From contig NW_019091366.1 of assembly GCF_001949145.1 (NCBI RefSeq), positions 1,997,039-2,015,600 of the forward strand: DNA of 18,562 nt, written 5' to 3'. Made by a program: the position numbers and the translations under genes. Below, piece by piece: positions 11,142 to 18,562 of the stretch (the stretch's first letter is position 1; each line of letters starts with the position of its first letter). Origin of the DNA: Acanthaster planci. Lineage: Eukaryota; Echinodermata; Asteroidea; Valvatida; Acanthasteridae. The notes beneath the pieces were generated by a model. That model saw only the letters and a program-made list of their open reading frames with translations. It was not told where the DNA came from and made no database searches.

Positions 11142-11165
11142 CCACTTAAGATTATCTTAAAGTGG
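11142..11165. repeat. Near-perfect inverted repeat (11 bp arms)
   Basis: CCACTTAAGAT, one spacer base, then ATCTTAAAGTGG: the arms are reverse complements apart from one extra A. With almost no loop it is a palindrome rather than an RNA hairpin, and it could bind a symmetric protein dimer. Confidence 0.55.
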
Positions 11166-11990
11166 TGGTGTTATTTTCTTTTGATTGGGAGTTTGAAACA
11201 AACTGACCTTCACAAAATGAAGCACAATGCTGTCAAATAATGACAGGAATAATGACAGAAATCATGAGGTTTCCTTGTTTTGCTCATTTCTGTGACTTTC
11301 TGGGTGTAGCAAAAATGGAAAACAAAACCAAGAATTACAATATGCTCCTCTGTGTGGAAACGGATGCTCATCAGGAAATGATGCATGCCAATCAAGTCCT
11401 GCAAAGGAAATTACTTTTTATGGCTGGTAACCCGCTTTGTACTTCAACATGAAACCAGTCACAGTACAAATACGCTACCTGGCTTCACCAAGCTAAGCTT
11501 TCTGGAGTGAAGCATTTGTATCTTAAACATGCCTGGCAAATCTTAATCATGCGCACGAACTTTGCACAGCATAACCGATAGGAAACTGACACCAAGATCG
11601 ATGGTGTGCAACTCAAATGACAAGTAATCCTACCCTAATGGTCATCCCTGCAAAGGTGGCTATGTGAAGCTCGAGTGCTGGTAGCAGGCTGCATTTATTG
11701 CATCGTCAAGGTAATAGCCTAGTAACAATTACCGACAACTTTCCTCAGTCTACATATTGCAGGCAATAATGCAGATTTCCTCTGGGTAGCAATCCATAAT
11801 GGGCAAGGCGATTACTCATGGCTTAAGTGTACTCATCTCCTGAATAAAACTCCTATGTTCAATTCAGGAAGAGTGACTTTGAAAAAAGTAAAGAATCAGA
11901 CACACTTTCAAGATGTCAAACTTCTCTGGGGAAACTTCTCTGAACAAATATCAAAAGCTGAAGTTGAGGGGAAGGTTTGAAAATCAATGA

Positions 11991-12010
11991 ACCTACGTCA
12001 ACCTACGTCA
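11991..12010. repeat. Tandem 10-base duplication carrying TACGTCA
   Basis: ACCTACGTCA occurs twice back to back, followed by AC. Each copy carries an ACGTCA half-CRE, so the duplication places two such half-sites exactly one helical turn apart. Confidence 0.6.
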
Positions 12011-12655
12011 ACACCTTGACAAGTTTACATCATCCTGAACAGAAATGGACAGAAAGTAGTCTCATCAATGGCCTTATTTGAACAAGATTTGGGAGACAAT
12101 TAAAAATCAATGTCTATGAAATCCTCTCATTATTCATAACCTCCAAGGAAAACTTTCAATCCATACAAATTCCCTCCATGTAAAATGCAGCATCGATACA
12201 AAACAAGTCCCCTGGCAAAACACAACATGGAGATATTTTTTTTAATTTCCAAATGCTTCTACTGGCTTGAAAACAGAAAAACAAGACACATAAGAAACGT
12301 ACAGTCTCTATACAATTACACCCCCGGAGAAATGCTTGACGTTAGCAGCATTCACAAATACAAAACAACTTTGCCTCAGGATAAGAAATATTCACAACTC
12401 AAAAGTCAACGACTGCATAATTGCATTACAAAATTAAAAACCAGCCAGAGTCATTTTTACAGTTAATCACATTTTAATGCATTCATACAAACACTTCCAA
12501 TCGTACTTTGTCTTGTGCAATTACAAAGCTGTGATTTGTAAAACTCTGTTCAACTGAACTGTAAAATCAAAAAAAGCGATTTAAGAAAACAACTCATGCA
12601 AGACAAAACGCAGAACTGATTATGTGAAGGCAGAGTACAATACGCACACAAAATT

Positions 12656-12705
12656 AATAAAAAAAACTGATAAAAAAAATTACCACCTCACTAAAAAAAA
12701 CTAAA
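12656..12705. repeat. Cluster of A-tracts
   Basis: Three A8 runs occur in about 45 bases, separated by short mixed sequence. It may be intrinsically bent or nucleosome-poor DNA. On the minus strand it is a T-rich stretch. No gene is visible around it. Confidence 0.4.
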
Positions 12706-13689
12706 TCGATGGTGTGAAGGAAGACTGATGGACAAACAAAACCTTTAATTGAAGAAACAAACACATAATGAAATTTATCTTTGTCCAGATGTGATTTGCT
12801 CTCTCCCCCTTGAAGAGAAGTGATGCATATCACACCAACATCTCAAAATGACCAACTACTGTCCCCTTCAAATTTTTTCTTTGAGACTTATTCTTTGGGC
12901 AGTGTGCCTTTAGAAGACAGAGAGTCTATTTTTATTGAACATCGCTTTAATAAACACGGCATTTATCAGAGCTATTCAGTGTTTTTCCTTTTTTGTTAGA
13001 GAAGTATAGAATACCAAACATGAAGGTCTCCAAATAAAATAAGCAATTTTTTTTTACATATTTCTTAGTAAATGGTATAACAATCTGAAGAATATTATTC
13101 ACTTCATAATGGATAATAGATTCACTTTGCAAGCAAGTTGACCGGTCTAACTGAACAATTCCCATCACAACATAAGTGCATTACAATCCAAAGGAGAGAT
13201 AGTCAGACAAATGCTACAACAAGTCTCATGAATGAATTGAGATGCACTGATGTTTCTTCCAAAGCTGCGTGAAAAATCAGATTTTTCTGGTCAGCTCACT
13301 GGCATGAAATCTTATCACACCAACTCTTCAAGTAAGGGAGGCAATGAGAGACTGACCAAGGAGCTTTTGACATCACCATTGCCATAGCAACCAGTCATCA
13401 TTTTTGACCAAGAAAGAAGACAATAAGACGAGCTGAATAAAAAGATTGGAGAGTGAGCAGGAACATGTTTAGATGCATAACATCTGACAAAACAATGTGA
13501 AGATGCCAGATTTGAACAGAATCAAAACAGCCCAATCTCTGATGGCTTGAAATTTTAATTTCCTAGAAAGGTAAGACACAAAGCACCATCTTACTGACAC
13601 AAAACACTTAGAATTACAAAAGATCCCGAGTTACTACAAATGAAAACAAATCTCATCTTCTACCATTGAGGCACTTGTGCTTAATCACA

Positions 13690-13705
13690 GTACATGTACA
13701 TGTAC
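13690..13705. repeat. 16-base palindrome GTACATGTACATGTAC
   Basis: A perfect self-complementary run made of two overlapping TACATGTA octamers, followed at once by GGCACATGTGC. It is the longest instance of the octamer that recurs across the window. Confidence 0.65.
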
Positions 13706-14891
13706 GGCACATGTGCATTCCCCTCTGTCAATTGTTTACCCAGCGTGCACTGCAACATTTTATTCCGTATCTAAAAAAGAAAAATCAGGACAAATAGAAA
13801 CATGAACTTCATTCCTGTTTCTAAAAATTCCATTTACAAACTAACACAACATCAAAGTGTATTGATTCACCTACTTTGTGGGACTATTATGTAGTATAAT
13901 TGCATACACTGAATATCCAGACAAGATTCCTTACTGTGATTTTATGGTATTGGAGGCTAGCTAAAGTGGTTTCTAAGCAAAACTCTACTTCTAAAAAACC
14001 CCTATTTCTGGATTTCAGAGAATTTACTTGGCTTGTTGCTTTGTTAATTCTCAGCCTCCAACACAGATTTTCTCTCATTTTATGACTCTTTGGCCATAGT
14101 CAACGAATCCGTTTACTTAAGTGGGAACATCTAGGCCCCAGCAAATGAGATTTCTTCTAATCTTACATGAAGAATAGTTGGCTGTAAAGTGCGCTGCATT
14201 GTCAACCTTAATATGTGAGAGTTGTTTTTCCAGCGGCAAGCTATAGGGCCTTTTCTCTTCAATAGCGTCTGTGGTGTGTTTTGACTAGATGTCAAAATAT
14301 GATTTGTGCTCGGGATGTCTCCAGTCTGAATTTGGCAAGGGAGTGTTTCAAGCTATCCACAGCTCCATTTATGAGATTAGATAAGGCAGAAATGTATTAT
14401 GGCTATCAGACACTGTATTTCAATCTTGATATGTTGGGATGGCTCCACAAGAAGAGGACAGAATTAAGTCTGTTTATTAGCAGGTGCTGATGAGTTATTG
14501 CAAGAAAGATCGAGTTTTACTCGTACAGTAAAGACTGAGTACATTTTCTGCTTACAACCAAATTTTATAGAATTTGGTAACTGTAGAATCTATTTTAAAT
14601 TACTAAAAACCCTCTCTCCTGATTGAGGTTTAAGTATACAAGAACAACATTTGTTGGGAATGAGGGCAAACTTTGATGCGACGTTGACGCCGAAATCAGC
14701 GTTGGTTAATAACTTTCCATTCCTCGGCTACATTATATGGCTAGGTGATGTTCTCAGTAGAGTTACATGGAAATTCACTTTTCAATTCCAGCATATCAAA
14801 TGCACTATTTTCCTAAGCCTAAGTTTCCCTCATATATGTGCATAAGCTTTCCCTGGGCAAATGTGCGAGTGCTGTTAAGAGTCGGCATCAG

Positions 14892-14949
14892 GAACTCTAC
14901 CGAGGATTAAATCTCGGTAGTTCTTCCCATGGTCGTGCTGTCGGCCATG
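14892..14949. repeat. Two adjacent hairpins
   Basis: Hairpin 1: CTACCGAG (14897-14904) pairs perfectly with CTCGGTAG (14913-14920) around an 8-base loop, extended by GAA/TTC after a 2-base bulge. Hairpin 2: CATGGTCG (14928-14935) pairs with CGGCCATG (14942-14949), with one G-U pair and a hexaloop. Only four bases separate them. The segment is more GC-rich than its surroundings and is followed by GAATCGATTC, itself a palindrome. This could be a structured RNA in a transcript, a symmetric protein-binding site, or part of an old repeat. Confidence 0.5.
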
Positions 14950-15925
14950 CTTAGTTATTAATTGAAGAATCGATTCTAGTCACTGAGTCAATGCCATTAC
15001 GATGGCTGATTAACAAAGTACGTGTACCTGCATGGTGGGGGCCGTCAGTGTTTAAAGCTTTCATCACAGTCTAATCAGGAATGGCCAAGATAGAAATTTG
15101 TATAGGGTTTTCCATTTGAAAGGGTTTCTATGAAAATAAACAATGACAACATCAACTGGCTTTAGTGCGTTCAGCAGCCACAAAGCTCAAGATGCTTTAT
15201 TTTTGTACAATCTGTTCTCTTTCTTTCAACATGAACAAGTCTCTGCATTTTTTATCAATACAAGTAAATGCACAAAGACAAAAACCCCCAAGATGATAGA
15301 CGTCAAGATAATTCTAACCACTAAAGATGTAGTCCTCAAAGGGTAAAACTTACTCTATGCCTCTTTCCTAGTCCCACCAGAGTTCACTTTTCCTTCTACT
15401 GCTAAAAGGGACCCTTCATTTTCTTTTAAACAAAATCTTCCCATTTTTCTAACCTGCTTACTCAAAAGAGATTCCATCAATGACTATAAGTTGGGAAATG
15501 CTTGCAGTATATAGTGCATTAAACCATGCATTGCATCTTAAGATACCTTACGACATCTTTTTGACTGCTCCCTATTTTCTAGCAGTTTTTTTATCACTTT
15601 CTTCTTGTCTTGATGTGAGCTGACAAGCTTGTAGTCATTGTGAAATCTTTCAAGCTGAATTACTCACGATGGCTCCGTCTCCCTCCAGTGTCATTAGCAA
15701 CACCTCAAGAAACAATTCTAAAGAAAATCTTTTTTCTTTGAGGTTGTTAACACGATTACCAAGACGTCATGTGTGAGTTTCCAATCAAGCGTGATGGAGC
15801 ATTCAGATGCTTTCAAAGTACAAACGGCTTGAAACTAAACAATTTCAATGTCGGAAACAAACAGTATCAACTTCTGCCTTGGAGTGAACCAGCGTACCGG
15901 TACATAACCACTGTCTTCACACAAA

Positions 15926-15945
15926 CTCCATGTACAAACATGGAG
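15926..15945. repeat. Perfect 8 bp hairpin with ACAA loop
   Basis: CTCCATGT, loop ACAA, then ACATGGAG: eight perfect pairs. It lies in non-coding DNA inside a plus-strand open frame that I consider chance. Confidence 0.6.
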
Positions 15946-17224
15946 CAGAAGCATGCCCAAGCCAACAGCAAATGATGAAATAATTCTGAAGCACAATGTT
16001 TTTCATTGAAGTCCTTTCTCATATTTTAAAGGTTTTCCTCACAGCTTCTTTCTACAGATAACTTTTATGAAAAGGAACAGGATTTCTTAATTACTGTTGC
16101 AGACAGGAAGTCTGTCCATTGATTGTGTGAATAGTCTTACAAATATTGTTGCATGCACGGAGGGAAATGCTATGAACTGTCTGGACAAAAATGGTTAATC
16201 AGAATAATTCTTTCTTTACAGTGGATAAACGGTGCTGGATAACCTAGGTTTCTTACCAAGACCAAGCATTTTCCTAAATACAGCTTGGTAAAAGCAGTCC
16301 TAAATTTGAACAATGTGTTTAAAAAAGAATGGTTTCAATTCTCAATTGGCAATTTATGGCGAAATATCAACAGCATCCCTATGCATGCAGTAACAGCCAA
16401 AGTGTCTCAATGCACCTTGAAAAACCAATTAATGAGACATCAGAGATGGGTTTCAGCCGCTGCATGGGTTTTGTTGCGTGAGTGAGCTGTGTGTGTGTGC
16501 CTTTGATCGATCACTCTAGTGTTTCATATCAAGTCCAGAGACAACCTGTAGACTTCAGTCTACCATATGTACATGGGATGTGCGACAGAGCAAAATACCT
16601 AGATTATAATGGAGAGAAAATATGGCATTTAATTGACAGCTCTGACATAAAACTCAGTCAAGTAGCAATAAATTATTACTACAACGGTATTACTGAAATG
16701 TGCACATACCTGGAGGGAATTTCTAAGCTTTGACAGTGAACAAATATCTTTAGAATCCTACGTGTATTTATAAAGCACAATTTTCAAATAAGACAAGGAT
16801 TTCAATGACAACGACACACTAATGCTTGATCAAGTGTAAAATGTAGGGTTGCTGACTTGAGGCTACGAAAACCTTCTCTGGGAAATAACGTTGGCACAAA
16901 ATATACTGTACATGTACATTCTATATCAGGCATTTTGGAGTTTACTTTGCTGGACTAGAAATGCCACAACGTTTCAGCTATTTCTAGGGTTTGCTTTAAA
17001 ATGCTGGGGTCTGTTTGAAGAAGAAAATTGCTATCATTTCCAACATTAGCAGAAAAAAACATGTAGCTGACCTGATAAGTATAAAATGTTTTTTTCAAAG
17101 ACAAGGACCAGAAAGATAACTCAATGAAGAAAACGGATTAGTCCTCAAACCATTGAGTGTAAATAGCAAGGATCTTGGACACAACTACAGTGAATTATGA
17201 CAAAGGAAATACGAAATAACTCAC

Positions 17225-17378
17225 CGGTTCCTGTGAACTGGCAGCACCATTTAAAGAGAAACATGCCTCTACCGGTGCGGGAATATTCAGGCTCGTCGGC
17301 AGTATACCATGCATAGAAGGAGTCGCGGGACTGTGGTGGCAGAAATGAATGCCTGCTGCTCATTCCGGCCCATCGCAT
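17225..17378 (-). CDS. Candidate distal first coding exon (exon A) of an unrecognised membrane-protein gene
   Basis: Read on the minus strand, an open frame begins at ATG 17378-17376, with a second in-frame ATG at 17363-17361, and runs to a strong donor, ACCG|GTGAGT, after 17225. An in-frame TAG at 17498-17496 closes the frame upstream. From the first ATG the exon gives 51 codons plus one base (46 from the second). The residues are coding-like: basic and aromatic at the start (SSRHSFLPPQSRDSFYAWY), then an acidic patch (TADEPEYSR), then GRGMFLFKWCCQFTGT with a Cys pair. The local GC content is above that of the flanks. The frame ends in phase 1, which matches the acceptor of the exon at 5255. 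The stretch just upstream of the first ATG in the same frame is also hydrophobic, so an internal exon or a non-ATG extension cannot be excluded. I do not recognise the family. Splice quality and phase are what I see; joining it to the exon 12 kb away is inference. Confidence 0.5.
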
Positions 17379-18562
17379 GATAAAAAAAACACCCCAATGA
17401 ACCGTGTCAGCCAGAAAAACAACCAAAAAACCCCAAGAGTTGCCCCTTGCTCTTGAATTATTTGGCACCTTTGTGATCAGCGGGATTAAACGAGACTAGG
17501 ATGAGATCGGATGCAGATTAAGAAATAAGTCAGAGTAGATGGAAGCCGTGCCGTAAGACAGCAGAGAGAGTGGGGTGATGCAGATGGCGTTCCGGATGAC
17601 CAGTGAAACAATTAGCTATTCCCAGTATGCAATGCTGATGTTTAGATCAACATTTGGCAAGATATCTTATCGTTTCTGGCGTCTTCTGTCTCGATGCTGA
17701 TTGCCATATGGTTGTCAATTTGAATTCACCGACACGGTTTTTATCACATTCATGGAGCCCTGCACGTATCTAGGCTGCATACATGTACATGCACTGTTAA
17801 TGCATATGACATACACCAAGGTAACATCACATGTCTAGAGTTCCAGCTAGGCCACTGTTATCAACGAGGGAGGACGAGGGGGAACAAATACGTGTTGCAA
17901 ACTGAAAGCCGTGATGTTCAGTTAATTTCATTTCTCCCTCGACTCTTCCTCGGGAGAGAGAAACACCATGTGGCTAAATCCCGTTAACTCTCTCCCAGAA
18001 GTAAAGATATTTCCGTAGATCCACAGTTAAAAATCCTCCCTCCTGGCAATAAACAGGTTGTTGGGGCAAGGATGCCAAGATGAAGCTATGTCCTACAGTA
18101 CCCTTTTTCCCTGTCAGCATTACAGGTGGCGATGTACAACTCTGTTAAGGCCGATCATGTAGGTACCGAAGGAAAACAATCCCCATATCTTGTCGACGCA
18201 CTGACTAGTAGATGCTCACTGTCTGGTGCTCTGTCTCCGTAGTTGCTTATTAAGCTGGTCATTTGCCATGCCTCATCATCATATCAAATACACCCAAACT
18301 TCTAAGAGCGGAGAACAGTCGTGCCCATGCCCCCAAACAAGGTCCACACCGGAAGGTGCTGCATGGGAGCAGTGTGCCACCTTGATTTATTGGTTAATAC
18401 TACAGACTCTAATTAAAAACCTCAAAGAGTTGATGGGCGATGAATTAACTTTCAGATGGAAATGTATCAGAATCAATTGTGGTTCTGGGCAGATACATGT
18501 ACAATGACAAGGATAGGTCACAACAGCATCGACGCGATTCAGGATATGCTTGTATTTGTCAG
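17379..18562. other. Upstream flank of exon A, no gene seen
   Basis: Apart from the nested inverted repeats at 17864-17996 and two TACATGTA octamers (17780 and 18494), I see no gene. If exon A is a first exon, its promoter and 5' UTR should lie here; I see no clear TATA or CCAAT box at the expected spacing. Confidence 0.4.
17864..17996. repeat. Nested inverted repeats, purine-rich then pyrimidine-rich
   Basis: ACGAGGG occurs twice (17864-17870 and 17874-17880), and the combined block is largely reverse-complementary to 17936-17952. Directly after it, GGGAGAGAG (17952-17960) pairs perfectly with CTCTCTCCC (17988-17996), extended inward by AAC/GTT. The two systems share a boundary and could form alternative stems. 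The segment lies about 500 bases upstream of exon A, where a distal promoter would be expected. Confidence 0.4.

Larger units (their letters stand above)
5256..17224 (-). other. Candidate 12 kb first intron (exon A to shared exon), otherwise non-coding
   Basis: If exon A is spliced to the shared exon, this 11,969-base stretch is its intron, starting GTGAGTTATTTC and ending TTTCCTCAG on the minus strand. Apart from exon B and its promoter it contains no coding sequence I can support. The open frames in it (for example 9453-9773 minus, 12185-12466 plus, 16482-16733 plus) have low-complexity or AT-driven composition, mostly use non-ATG starts and lack paired splice sites. It does contain clusters of homeodomain and octamer motifs, hairpins and homopolymer runs, listed separately. 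A long, motif-rich first intron holding an internal second promoter is a common arrangement in developmentally regulated animal genes. Confidence 0.35.

Noticed and set aside
12185-12466. 93-codon plus-strand frame
   Set aside because: Lys/Asn/Thr-rich composition expected from A-rich DNA; no motif or splice sites.
16489-16500. Short TG microsatellite
   Set aside because: Only about six units; not informative.
16482-16733. 83-codon plus-strand frame with mixed composition
   Set aside because: Non-ATG opening, no acceptor in phase, no recognised domain.
1-18562. tRNA, rRNA, CRISPR array, bacterial defence or phage system
   Set aside because: No tRNA B-box-like GGTTCGAATCC on either strand, no regularly spaced repeats, no operon structure; the DNA looks eukaryotic.

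Overview
This window looks like animal nuclear DNA, most likely from a marine invertebrate; I cannot name the species. It is AT-rich, has no dense packing of long open frames, no ribosome-binding sites and no operon layout. Almost every open frame is short and looks like chance. What coding potential I can defend is split into short exons with good splice sites on the minus strand. The non-coding sequence is full of homopolymer runs, short palindromes and the octamer TACATGTA.

The best-supported gene is a small, unrecognised membrane-protein gene on the minus strand. A shared second exon (5255 down to a stop at 4966-4968, with a possible internal donor after 5053) encodes a hydrophobic stretch of about 30 residues. 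It can be joined in frame to either of two candidate first exons. Exon B (5489-5375) lies just upstream across a 119-base intron. Exon A (17378-17225) lies about 12 kb upstream. Both end in a strong donor in phase 1, and the shared acceptor at 5257-5256 is phase 1, so the frame is kept either way. This suggests one gene with alternative promoters and alternative N-termini. A promoter-like region with CCAAT, CRE-like and E-box matches lies upstream of exon B (5490-5835).

Region by region: 1-4965 holds no convincing gene, only AT-rich non-coding DNA with homeodomain-type motif clusters near 3.1 and 3.46 kb. Then come 4966-5489 (exon 2 and exon B) and 5490-5835 (candidate promoter). The stretch 5836-17224 is non-coding; if exon A is real it is the long first intron of the same gene. 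It contains three compact clusters of octamer/TAAT motifs (9.64-9.69, 10.30-10.34 and 10.45-10.60 kb) that resemble developmental enhancers, a possible roughly 535-base foldback element (7059-7594), and several hairpins. After exon A (17225-17378), the stretch 17379-18562 is non-coding, with nested inverted repeats at 17864-17996.

I found no tRNA, rRNA, CRISPR array, bacterial defence system or recognisable transposase. The exon model rests on reading splice sites and frames by eye. No protein family was recognised, so the product is left unnamed.
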